DNA of 6,038 bases from Candidatus Aenigmatarchaeota archaeon (GTDB taxonomy: Archaea > Aenigmatarchaeota > Aenigmatarchaeia > QMZP01): the NCBI GenBank assembly GCA_020343575.1, contig CP070801.1, forward strand, positions 33,223-39,260, in the 5' to 3' direction. A program made the position numbers and the translations under genes. Below are positions 1-5,534 of this stretch, in pieces; position 1 is the stretch's first letter, and each line of letters opens with the position of its first letter. Under the pieces are notes generated by a model that saw only the letters and a program-made list of their open reading frames with translations, was not told where the DNA came from and made no database searches.

Positions 1-495
1 ATCAGACCTATCTGGTTTTATGGTCCCTACTTGCCAGAAAAAACAATTTTTTTGATAAGGATGATAAAAACAGGCAAACCCCTGATGTTTGGCAAGGGTG
101 ATGCCTTGAAAAGCATGGCTTATATAGACAATGTCGTTGATGCCCTCCTTCTAGCAGAAAAACAGAAGGTAGCAGAAGGAGAAACATATCTGATAGCAGA
201 CAAGAAAGTCTATACGGTTAAGGAACTATATGAAGAAATAGCAAAGAATCTGGGAGTTGGATTCAACCCCAGGTTTTTGCCTCTTATATTGTCAAGAATT
301 TTTGAAAAACTTGTTATAATCATGAACAAAATGGGATTTCATGCAGGTAAAATCTTTTCAGCCGGGGAAATCTCTAGGGATGTATTCTACAGTATTGAGA
401 AAGCAGAAAGGGAGCTGGGATACAAACCCAAAATAGGATTAAAAGAGGGAATTAAAAAGACTATAGAATGGTGTAGGGAAAATGAAGTCTTGTAA
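1..495 (+). CDS. NAD-dependent epimerase/dehydratase (extended SDR), 3' part
   Basis: The frame is open to the left edge, so the true start lies outside; 164 residues are visible, ending in TAA at 493-495. The first residues read IRPIWFYGPY, the RP-x-x-x-YGP motif that follows the catalytic Tyr-Lys pair in extended short-chain dehydrogenases. Residues 38-53 (KSMAYIDNVVDALLLA) match the conserved Y-I/V-D-D-V-V-x-A helix, and the end, with ERELGYKPKIGLKEGIKKTIEW, is the usual C-terminal substrate-domain signature. The Rossmann glycine motif and the catalytic Tyr/Lys are upstream and cannot be seen. Family members act on nucleotide sugars (epimerases, dehydratases, reductases) or on sterol-like substrates; the substrate cannot be told here. 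It lies 21 nt before a GT-C glycosyltransferase, which suggests a role in surface-glycan sugar supply. The TTG at 31 is internal, not the start. Family assignment is firm; function is open. Confidence 0.88.
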   Translation: MRPIWFYGPYLPEKTIFLIRMIKTGKPLMFGKGDALKSMAYIDNVVDALLLAEKQKVAEGETYLIADKKVYTVKELYEEIAKNLGVGFNPRFLPLILSRIFEKLVIIMNKMGFHAGKIFSAGEISRDVFYSIEKAERELGYKPKIGLKEGIKKTIEWCRENEVL

Positions 496-516
496 GGCTA
501 TAAACTAAGTGATTGG

Positions 517-2079
517 ATGGTCCATGCTCCAGAAATACTGGTGAATTCACTGTTTTACATATTACTTTTAAACTTCATTCTCATCTGCATTCTGTTTATT
601 TTGAACCGCAAGGATATTTTTTCCTACTTCAGAAAAATAAGAAAAATAACATGGGTTATTTTTATTTTAATACTCGTCTTTGGTTCAGGCCTTAGAATAG
701 CTTTTCCTGGGTGTAGTGATTCCTCTGGTTTGTGCTGGAACCATGTTGTTAGAGGACAAATAATGTTGGAAGAACAAAAGATCTATGAATTCAAGTATTC
801 AAGTGGTTATCCCTTTATGGTCGCTCTATCATTCTTCTTTTTTGGAGCAAGTTTTGAATCGGTTTTGTTTCTAAATTTATTAATGAGCAGTTTAACAATA
901 TTGTTGGTATTTCTATTGACATGGACTTTATTTAAAAAAGATAGTGTATCCTTGTTTTCCACCCTGATATACTCTTTGTTGCCAGCATCTGTTTATTTTG
1001 CAAAACTCAACGCGAGCGAGGTCATATCAACTTTCTTTGCCACAATAGCTGTATTGATATTTTTAATATCCTTAGAACTTGGTAAGAAGAGGTTATACTA
1101 TTTATCTGGTTTATTACTGGTATTTGCAATACATGCTAGATTGGATAATTCAATATTCATTCCGTTTTTCATTCTTGGTTTTTTATTGAAAAGGAAAGAT
1201 ATTTCATTCAAAAACCTGAAGTTACCGATAATTTTATTTTTAATTTTTATGATACCTGTGAGTTATTATTACATAACCGTTAATGAAAATTTTGGTACAT
1301 GGAACGATCCGGTGGTAAGCGAAACTCATCCTTATACATTTTCCCATACTTACCTTATCCCGAATATTGCAAGGCATTTTTCTTTTTTAGCAAGGCCGGG
1401 TGATTACCCACTCATTTTATATCTATTTCTGTTTATTTCACTCCTGTTTATACGGAGAGAAAAAAATGTTTTGTTCCCTGTTTTTTGGATAGCCCTGTTC
1501 CTTTTATTCTATGGGCTTTACTGGGCCTCCTACTTCAGTGGACTAGATTTATATCACTTATTATTGCACCCGGCATTGGCTATTTTAATTGCGTATGGTA
1601 TATTCTCAGTTAAGAATGTTCTTGAAAGATGTTCAGAAAAAATACTTTCAATAAAGTTTTCTCCAAATATGAAGATGTTTACCTCAGTAATAATTTTGTT
1701 TTTGATATTCTCTGTGTTCTTTTTCAATACAAATGTATTTGCCTTTGAGGAGGAAGGTAACTGTTTAATGACTAATATGCTGTCGGTTTCTGGTTCTGTT
1801 GGTAGTAATGATTGTTTACTGATTGAGAATCCACAATCATGGTATTTATCTACCAATTCTAATCGTATGATGAAGATAATATTTCATGGAAAAAATGTTA
1901 CGACTTCCTTAGATCGGTGCGAGGGTGAGATATTCTATATGTATGTAGATACTGCAACTTGTGCACACAGTTTCTTTGGGGAAGAGAAACCACTGATGGA
2001 TAAATTGAAAAACGAAACAGTGCTTACAGAAGTTGATAGGAAGGGTTGCGTAACCCTCTACAGAGTGGATACTAAATAA
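517..2079 (+). CDS. Multi-pass membrane glycosyltransferase, GT-C / PMT_2-like
   Basis: 520 residues with about 12-13 hydrophobic segments (roughly 9-30, 43-62, 98-110, 116-139, 146-162, 167-187, 192-207, 212-224, 236-254, 297-312, 317-337, 346-365, 387-409), then a soluble tail of about 110 residues. The stretch from LRIAFPG through an Asp at 68 to SSGYPF (about 95-100) follows the GT-C plan, in which an acidic residue in the first outer loop is catalytic and a Y-P motif opens the next helix. Such enzymes move a sugar from a polyprenyl-phosphate donor to lipid or protein outside the membrane. An extra hydrophobic segment precedes the usual first helix. The tail holds five Cys and two N-x-T sequons (Asn460, Asn499), as expected of an outward-facing domain. 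ATG 517 follows a GTGAT motif at 509-513, a weak Shine-Dalgarno match. The gene is AT-rich: 841-900 has 16 G+C in 60 bases. Donor and acceptor are unknown. Confidence 0.75.
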   Translation: MVHAPEILVNSLFYILLLNFILICILFILNRKDIFSYFRKIRKITWVIFILILVFGSGLRIAFPGCSDSSGLCWNHVVRGQIMLEEQKIYEFKYSSGYPFMVALSFFFFGASFESVLFLNLLMSSLTILLVFLLTWTLFKKDSVSLFSTLIYSLLPASVYFAKLNASEVISTFFATIAVLIFLISLELGKKRLYYLSGLLLVFAIHARLDNSIFIPFFILGFLLKRKDISFKNLKLPIILFLIFMIPVSYYYITVNENFGTWNDPVVSETHPYTFSHTYLIPNIARHFSFLARPGDYPLILYLFLFISLLFIRREKNVLFPVFWIALFLLFYGLYWASYFSGLDLYHLLLHPALAILIAYGIFSVKNVLERCSEKILSIKFSPNMKMFTSVIILFLIFSVFFFNTNVFAFEEEGNCLMTNMLSVSGSVGSNDCLLIENPQSWYLSTNSNRMMKIIFHGKNVTTSLDRCEGEIFYMYVDTATCAHSFFGEEKPLMDKLKNETVLTEVDRKGCVTLYRVDTK

Positions 2080-2149
2080 ATTTTAGATTCTGGATTATGT
2101 TCTGATAAATCTCGCATGATGTCCACAAAGGTTTTTATTTCTACATTAA

Positions 2150-2157
2150 TTTATATA
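2150..2157 (+). promoter_or_regulatory. TATA box of the ribosomal-protein operon
   Basis: TTTATATA lies in the 119-nt gap before the eS19 gene. About 30 bp downstream places the transcript start near 2180, giving a leader of about 19 nt that still contains the AAGGTG motif (2188-2193) five bases before ATG 2199. A second, weaker candidate, the T-rich CAAAGGTTTTTAT at about 2125-2137, could drive a longer transcript. It could equally be the T-rich terminator of the glycosyltransferase gene upstream. Assignment rests on sequence and spacing only. Confidence 0.6.
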
Positions 2158-2198
2158 TGAATCTATAAACATAGTGTATTGTAAGGCAAGGTGCGAAC

Positions 2199-2627
2199 AT
2201 GGTATCGGTAAACGATGTGGATGCGCAGGAACTCATAGAAAAGGCAGCCAAGGAGCTAGAGAAGTTAGAGGAACTGAAGCCACCGGAGTGGTCAAAGTTT
2301 GCAAAGACAGGAGTCCATAAGGAAAGGCCACCAGTCCAAGCGAATTGGTGGTGGCTGAGGGCAGCTTCAGTCCTGAGAAGGGTTTACCTGGAGAAGTCAG
2401 GCGTTTCAAGATTGAGAATCGCCTATGGTGGCAGAAAGAGAAGAGGCCATAAACCCGAGCACAAATACAAGGCATCAGGAGCGGTTATAAGGAAGGTTCT
2501 GAAGCAACTGGAGGCTGCTGGTTTTGTGAAAACCGAGGAGAAAAAAGGAAGGGTTATAACCCCTAAGGGGCAATCATTTTTAAACAGAATCGCAAGGGGG
2601 ATAAAGAAACCAGGTGTGAAAACATGA
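2199..2627 (+). CDS. rps19e: Small-subunit ribosomal protein eS19
   Basis: 142 residues, within the usual archaeal length for eS19. This is a winged-helix protein of the 30S head, needed for late small-subunit rRNA maturation in eukaryotes and assumed to act in assembly in archaea. Recognisable blocks are PPEWSKFAKTGVHKERPP (28-45), the NWWWLRAASVLRRVY core (49-63), the basic RIAYGGRKRRGHKP loop (73-86) that contacts rRNA, and the C-terminal wing GRVITPKGQSFLNRIA (117-132). The ATG is preceded by GGTG at 2190-2193 with good spacing. It is the first gene of a four-gene run and overlaps the next by ATGA (2624-2627), so translational coupling is likely. No truncation or missing core block is seen. 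Confidence 0.97.
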   Translation: MVSVNDVDAQELIEKAAKELEKLEELKPPEWSKFAKTGVHKERPPVQANWWWLRAASVLRRVYLEKSGVSRLRIAYGGRKRRGHKPEHKYKASGAVIRKVLKQLEAAGFVKTEEKKGRVITPKGQSFLNRIARGIKKPGVKT

Positions 2628-2905
2628 CTAATGGAATGGATGGAGTGGATATGAACCAGCTTGCACAGATGAAGCAGCTGGAGGAGATGAAGAGGACTGT
2701 ACTCTCTAGGATATTAACAAAGGAGGCATTCGAAAGGCTATCAAGGATAAGGTCTGTGAACCCGGCTCTTGCAAACCAGGTTGATATCTATCTGTTACAG
2801 ATATACCAAACAGGTAAAGTCACGGATCCGATAACAGATGAGAAGCTGAAGGATATACTGAAGCTTTTGTCAGAGAAGAAGGATTTTAAGATAAAGCGTA
2901 AGTAG
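2624..2905 (+). CDS. PDCD5-family DNA-binding / ribosome-associated protein
   Basis: 93 residues, a little short for archaeal PDCD5-like proteins (about 105-115), mainly because the charged N-terminus is brief. The three-helix core is clear: AFERLSRIRSVNPALANQVDIYLLQIYQTGKV (35-66), then ITDEKLKDILKLLSEKK (70-86) and the basic end DFKIKRK. Family members bind DNA in vitro and are nearly always encoded beside eS19 and eL39 in archaea, which points to a role near ribosome assembly or translation; the exact function is unsettled. The start at 2624 is favoured because its ATG overlaps the eS19 stop (ATGA) and follows AGGTGTGA at 2612-2619. The in-frame ATGs at residues 5 and 10 are possible alternatives. 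Confidence 0.93.
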   Translation: MTNGMDGVDMNQLAQMKQLEEMKRTVLSRILTKEAFERLSRIRSVNPALANQVDIYLLQIYQTGKVTDPITDEKLKDILKLLSEKKDFKIKRK

Positions 2906-2912
2906 GGATTTT

Positions 2913-3080
2913 ATGAGCAGAAACAAAACATCCGGAAAGAAGAAGAGGCTTATAGCAAAGGGCAAAAGAAGGCCTGCTCCCAGGTGGGCAGATATAAAGA
3001 AGTTCGGTCTGAAAAGAGCAAGAACGAGAAGGATCAGGATAAGGACAAAGCAGTGGAGAAGGGATAAGCTAAAAATTTAA
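2913..3080 (+). CDS. rpl39e: Large-subunit ribosomal protein eL39
   Basis: 55 codons plus TAA, translated by hand from ATG 2913. The product starts MSRNKTSGKKKRLIAKGK and ends TKQWRRDKLKI, the classic eL39 ends (SRNK near the N-terminus, WRRxKLK at the C-terminus). It is highly basic, with only two acidic residues (Asp27, Asp51). eL39 lines the lower part of the 50S nascent-peptide exit tunnel. It is slightly longer than the usual 50-51 residues: the middle, around RPAPRWADIKKFGLKRA (20-36), seems to carry a few extra residues. The gene sits 7 nt after the PDCD5-like stop and 9 nt before eL31, in the standard archaeal order. A GGG at 2905-2907 is the only ribosome-binding hint. Confidence 0.95.
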   Translation: MSRNKTSGKKKRLIAKGKRRPAPRWADIKKFGLKRARTRRIRIRTKQWRRDKLKI

Positions 3081-3089
3081 GGGGATGAT

Positions 3090-3590
3090 ATGGCAGAAAA
3101 GGTTGTTTCTGGCAAAGAAGCCGGTGGAGAGAGAATCCTAAACATTCCTCTTCGCAAGGAATGGATTAAGGTTCCCAAGAATGAGAGAGGCAAGAGGGCG
3201 CTTTATACTATCAGGGGATATGTATCAAAGCATACAAAGTCATACAATGTGAAGATTTCCCAGAAGATCAATGAAAAGATATGGATAAGGGGAATCCAGA
3301 AACCCCCACAGAACATAAGGGTAAAGATCAGCAGGGACTCCGAGGGGGTTGTTCATGTGATGCTCCCAGAGGAGATAGCAAAGAAACCCAAGAAAGAGGA
3401 GAAGAAGGGAAGACTCGAAAAGATGAAGGAAACCCTTGAGAAAGAAAAGGGTCTCCCGGGTATGGGTGGACCAAAGGAAGAGGTTCTGAAGAAAGGGAAG
3501 AAGGCTGAAGAAAAACCTAAGAAAGAGAAACCGAAAGAGAAACCGAAAGAGAAAAAGAAAGAAGAAAAGTCTGCTGAGAAGAAAAAGTAA
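3090..3590 (+). CDS. rpl31e: Large-subunit ribosomal protein eL31 with long Lys/Glu-rich C-terminal tail
   Basis: 166 residues against the usual 80-95 for archaeal eL31. Residues 14-92 are the conserved domain: ERILNIPLRKEWIKVPK (14-30), KRALYTIRGYVSKHTK (35-50), VKISQKINEKIWIRGIQKPP (54-73) and IRVKISRDSEGVVHV (76-90). eL31 sits near the peptide exit tunnel of the 50S subunit. From about 96 a 71-residue tail follows. It is largely Lys, Glu and Pro, broken by a GLPGMGGP linker (121-128), and ends in KEKP repeats encoded by 12-bp DNA repeats. The tail has no predicted fold and is likely disordered; RNA contact or salt adaptation are guesses. The start follows GGGGATGAT (3081-3089), a good Shine-Dalgarno match. 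It is the last gene of the operon. Many archaea continue with aIF6 and LX here, but the next gene is on the other strand. Confidence 0.95.
   Translation: MAEKVVSGKEAGGERILNIPLRKEWIKVPKNERGKRALYTIRGYVSKHTKSYNVKISQKINEKIWIRGIQKPPQNIRVKISRDSEGVVHVMLPEEIAKKPKKEEKKGRLEKMKETLEKEKGLPGMGGPKEEVLKKGKKAEEKPKKEKPKEKPKEKKKEEKSAEKKK
3521..3556 (+). repeat. 12-bp tandem repeat inside the eL31 gene
   Basis: GAAAGAGAAACC occurs twice perfectly (3521-3532, 3533-3544) and a third time with two changes (3545-3556), followed by a looser purine-rich run. The 12-bp unit keeps the reading frame and encodes the KEKP tetrapeptides of the tail. Such in-frame repeats can expand or contract by slippage. Confidence 0.85.
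3551..3590 (-). terminator. Possible T-rich terminator for the minus-strand orphan gene
   Basis: Read on the minus strand, the end of the eL31 gene gives several T runs (T5 at 3582-3586 and at 3552-3556, with T3-T4 between). They lie just past the orphan's stop codon. Archaeal termination commonly uses such U-rich tracts without a hairpin. No stem-loop is seen, and the T runs follow automatically from lysine codons on the other strand, so this may be incidental. Confidence 0.35.
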
Positions 3591-3593
3591 CTA

Positions 3594-3839
3594 TCATGTT
3601 TTTATTCTTTCATACTTTAAATCACAGACCAAATTCATGGATTCTAGAAAATCTTCAATAAATATCGGAAGTTCTTTGTTTCCGTACGCAATTCTGAAAG
3701 ATTTATACCCATTAGTGGGATAAACACCACCCATTCCATCTAGATCCCTTTCTACCAACCAATCAAAAAATAATTTCTGGTCTAGTATTTCGTTTTCCCA
3801 TTCCGGAGGAAATGTTATTTCTAATGATTTTGTTGGCAT
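3594..3839 (-). CDS. Hypothetical protein, 81 residues, orphan
   Basis: I do not recognise this protein family. The product starts MPTKSLEITFPPEWENEI and has mixed composition with no membrane segment or signal peptide. It reads as strand (LEITF), helix (QKLFFDWLVE), a Gly/Asp turn DLDGMGGVYPTNG (32-44), strand (KSFRIAYG), helix (PIFIEDFLESM), strand (VCDLKYERIK). This order vaguely recalls half of a LAGLIDADG-type fold, but no defining motif is present. Support for a real gene comes from a balanced composition, no competing plus-strand frame, and a minus-strand TATA box starting 29 bp before the ATG, which predicts a leaderless message. Its TGA is 3 nt from the eL31 stop, tail to tail. It lies between eL31 and taw2, where many archaea have aIF6. 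Confidence 0.6.
   Translation of the reverse strand: MPTKSLEITFPPEWENEILDQKLFFDWLVERDLDGMGGVYPTNGYKSFRIAYGNKELPIFIEDFLESMNLVCDLKYERIKT
3599..3610 (+). terminator. T-rich terminator candidate after the ribosomal operon
   Basis: TTTTTATTCTTT begins 9 nt after the eL31 stop codon and is followed by more T-rich sequence. A U-rich tract of this sort is typical of archaeal intrinsic termination. It lies inside the 3' end of the convergent orphan gene. There is no clear hairpin. Confidence 0.45.
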
Positions 3840-3852
3840 GAGAAAGAATTGA

Positions 3853-3869
3853 CCGAAAACCTTATATAC
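3853..3869. promoter_or_regulatory. BRE/TATA promoter for taw2, probably bidirectional
   Basis: On the plus strand CCGAAAAC (3853-3860, BRE-like) is followed by CTTATATAC (3861-3869), the clearest archaeal promoter in the window. It predicts a taw2 start near 3892 and a leader of about 27 nt. The TATA core is nearly palindromic. On the minus strand it reads TATATAAG (3868 to 3861), preceded by the purine-rich TGAAAAAG, and begins 29 bp from the ATG of the orphan at 3839. One element may therefore serve both genes, with TFB contacts deciding direction. Confidence 0.65.
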
Positions 3870-3918
3870 TTTTTCAGGATGTGCAAATCAATAATAATCT
3901 TATTACTAAGAATAATAC

Positions 3919-4776
3919 ATGAAGCCTGAGAAGTTCAGGGAAATTGTGAGGAAGAAATTGGAGAAGAAGGTTCCTGAGGAAAACCTTGCTCTGATACCAT
4001 CTGGTTTTCAGAGGATAGGGAAGATAGCTATATTGAACCTCCCTGAAGAGTTACATAAACACAAAAGAATGATTGGAAACGCGGTTTTGAAGAACTTCTC
4101 TTACGTAAAGACTGTTTGTATGAGGACAGGATCAATCACTGGGGAACTCAGGGAACCGAGAGTCAAGATTATAGCAGGAGAAAAAACCACAGTGACGACC
4201 CACAGGGAAAACAAATGTGTTTACAAGATAGATGTGGCAAGGCTCATGTTCTCAAAAGGGAACCTGCTGGAGAGAGGAAGGCTCCCAAATATTGTGAGAA
4301 AAGGCGAAACAGTGGTGGATATGTTTGCTGGCATAGGTTACTTCTCTATTCCAATTGCGAAACTTGCGAAACCTGCCAGGGTGTTTGCAATAGACAAAAA
4401 TCCAGTCGCTATGGAGTACATGAAAGAGAACATAAGGCTTAACAAGGTGGGGGACAGGATGGTTCCTGTTTTTGGTGACTGCATGGTAGTCAGGTTCGGT
4501 GACATAGGAGACAGGATAATAATGGGATTCCTCCCTAAGACGTACGAATTCCTCCCCGCTGCTTTCGAAGCGCTCAAACCCGAAGGCGGTGTGATACACT
4601 ACCACGACACGTTTGCGAAGGAGGAGCTATGGGAGAAACCCATACAAATACTCGAAACATCTGGTTTCAAGCATGGTTATGTTCTGGAGAGAGTAACGTA
4701 CAAAAATATAGTAAAGGAGTATGCTCCAAACATTTTTCACGTTGTTCTGGATGCAGAGTTCAGGAAGAGAAGGTAA
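3919..4776 (+). CDS. taw2: tRNA-Phe 4-demethylwyosine aminocarboxypropyltransferase Taw2
   Basis: 285 residues, the size of archaeal Taw2/TYW2. The enzyme moves the 3-amino-3-carboxypropyl group of SAM to C7 of 4-demethylwyosine at G37 of tRNA-Phe, after Trm5 and Taw1 have acted. The N-terminal part (1-125) carries MFSKGNLLERGRL (110-122), shared with Trm5. The SAM domain has motif I VVDMFAGIG (132-140), AIDKNP (157-162), GD (186-187) and DRIIMGF (198-204). The last decides the call: Trm5 has an N-L/P-P motif here, whereas Taw2 has M-G-F/Y. The signatures IHYHD (226-230) and EYAPNIFHVVLD (267-278) also fit Taw2. There is no Trm5-style extra N-terminal domain. No Shine-Dalgarno sequence is visible before the ATG; the leader is AT-rich (3889-3918). 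The stop directly abuts the stop of the convergent methyltransferase. Plain Trm5 is the main alternative and is less likely. Confidence 0.87.
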   Translation: MKPEKFREIVRKKLEKKVPEENLALIPSGFQRIGKIAILNLPEELHKHKRMIGNAVLKNFSYVKTVCMRTGSITGELREPRVKIIAGEKTTVTTHRENKCVYKIDVARLMFSKGNLLERGRLPNIVRKGETVVDMFAGIGYFSIPIAKLAKPARVFAIDKNPVAMEYMKENIRLNKVGDRMVPVFGDCMVVRFGDIGDRIIMGFLPKTYEFLPAAFEALKPEGGVIHYHDTFAKEELWEKPIQILETSGFKHGYVLERVTYKNIVKEYAPNIFHVVLDAEFRKRR

Positions 4777-5481
4777 TCATAATTTTCTGAAAACCATTAA
4801 GTAGATGCATCCGTACTCCTTGGGATAGAATCTCTCCACCCTTAATCTTATCTTCTCTCGGACTGAGAAGCGAGTGAGGTCTCCCCATCTCGGTTTCTGG
4901 AGTATGAAAAGGGAATCGAATAATTTGAGGGAAAACCCCCCCTCTTCGAAAAGATCAACCAGTTCCTCCTTGGAGAAAAGATACAGTTCCACATCCTCGC
5001 CTGATACCTGGAACCTCTTCTTCTTCATCTCATTGGTCAGCTTGATTTTTTTCTTTTCAGTAAGGGAATCGTAATCCAAGTCCCATATACTTGCAACAGA
5101 AACTATTGCTATCCCTCTTGGTTTCAAAATCCTTTGCATCTCCTTTATTGCTTTTTTGTAGTTACATACATTCAGGACAGAGAACATACAAAGGATTGAA
5201 TCAAAGCTCCTGTCTCTGAAGGGAATCCTCTCTGCACTAGCCTGCAGGACTGGATTTTCGGATTTAACCAGTCTTAGCATACCCTCGCTTATGTCCATGC
5301 CAGTTATATTTTTTAGCAGGGGTAGGTGGAACCCCGTCCCACACCCCACATCCAGAACCCTTCCAGAGGCGAATCTTCTGACCAGTGGAACCTCTTTTTT
5401 TCTGATTTCAAGGGTCGTGGGGCTGGTGTGTCTCATATCGTATGTTCTGGAGAGTCTGTTGTAGATGCGTCGGAAATTCAT
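4777..5481 (-). CDS. Class I SAM-dependent methyltransferase, UbiE/Methyltransf_11 type
   Basis: 234 residues. The N-terminus IYNRLSRTYDMRH (6-18) is the helix that precedes the SAM domain in UbiE-like enzymes. Motif I is VLDVGCGTG (42-50), the acidic ribose contact is Asp63 in GMDISEGML (61-69), then RIPFRDRSFDSIL (85-97) and the post-motif helix RILKPRG (117-123). A SAM-binding fold is certain; the substrate is not. Related families methylate quinones, lipids, small molecules or wobble uridine (Trm9 type), and nothing visible chooses between them. A basic region (about 145-156, rich in Lys) and C-terminal cap follow. The gene converges on taw2 with no base between stop codons, and diverges from the GtrA-GT2 gene across 53 bp. 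A TATA-like element beginning 29 bp before the ATG predicts a leaderless message. Composition is like that of its neighbours. Confidence 0.9.
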   Translation of the reverse strand: MNFRRIYNRLSRTYDMRHTSPTTLEIRKKEVPLVRRFASGRVLDVGCGTGFHLPLLKNITGMDISEGMLRLVKSENPVLQASAERIPFRDRSFDSILCMFSVLNVCNYKKAIKEMQRILKPRGIAIVSVASIWDLDYDSLTEKKKIKLTNEMKKKRFQVSGEDVELYLFSKEELVDLFEEGGFSLKLFDSLFILQKPRWGDLTRFSVREKIRLRVERFYPKEYGCIYLMVFRKL

Positions 5482-5483
5482 AA

Positions 5484-5491
5484 TTTATATC
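5484..5491 (+). promoter_or_regulatory. TATA box candidate for the GtrA-GT2 gene
   Basis: TTTATATC lies 51 bp before ATG 5535. A start about 30 bp from its first base would be near 5514, giving a leader of about 21 nt with only a weak GGGATT (5527-5532) as a ribosome-binding hint. It almost touches the start codon of the minus-strand methyltransferase. Confidence 0.45.
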
Positions 5492-5499
5492 AAGCGCTT
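5492..5499. other. 8-bp palindrome between two divergent promoters
   Basis: AAGCGCTT is a perfect palindrome, flanked by a direct repeat TCAAG (5490-5494 and 5499-5503, 9 bp apart). It sits between the plus-strand TATA (5484-5491) and the minus-strand TATA (5503-5510). Its placement would suit an operator acting on both genes, but an 8-bp palindrome can occur by chance. Confidence 0.25.
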
Positions 5500-5502
5500 C
5501 AA

Positions 5503-5510
5503 GTATTTAA
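5503..5510 (-). promoter_or_regulatory. TATA-like element for the minus-strand methyltransferase
   Basis: Read on the minus strand, TTAAATAC runs from 5510 to 5503, its first base 29 bp from the ATG at 5481. That spacing puts the transcript start on or next to the start codon (leaderless). It is the same spacing as for the orphan gene at 3839. The sequence is less canonical than the other TATA boxes in this window. Confidence 0.4.
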
Positions 5511-5534
5511 TATTAACAAAAACATAGGGATTCC

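Noticed and set aside
513..695. 60-codon plus-strand frame overlapping the start of the GT-C gene
   Set aside because: It is out of frame with the long, well-supported membrane protein, starts with TTG and shows no family features.
1554..1856. 100-codon minus-strand frame inside the GT-C gene
   Set aside because: It is antisense to a continuous 520-codon gene and has no recognisable domain or promoter.
2233..2475. 80-codon minus-strand frame opposite eS19
   Set aside because: It is a shadow of the conserved eS19 gene; its Cys/His/Pro mix is typical of antisense translation.
3889..3916. AT-rich imperfect dyad around TCTTATTACTAAGA before taw2, as an operator or riboswitch
   Set aside because: The stem is only five A/T-rich pairs with mismatches outside it, within what an AT-rich leader gives by chance.
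4116..4605. Overlapping frames on both strands inside taw2 (4116-4442 plus, 4252-4605 and 4338-4577 minus)
   Set aside because: All are contained in the taw2 gene, whose motifs are unambiguous, and they lack any family signature.
4783..4793. TTTTC-T-GAAAA inverted repeat just after taw2, as a terminator hairpin
   Set aside because: The one-base loop cannot fold and it lies within methyltransferase coding sequence.
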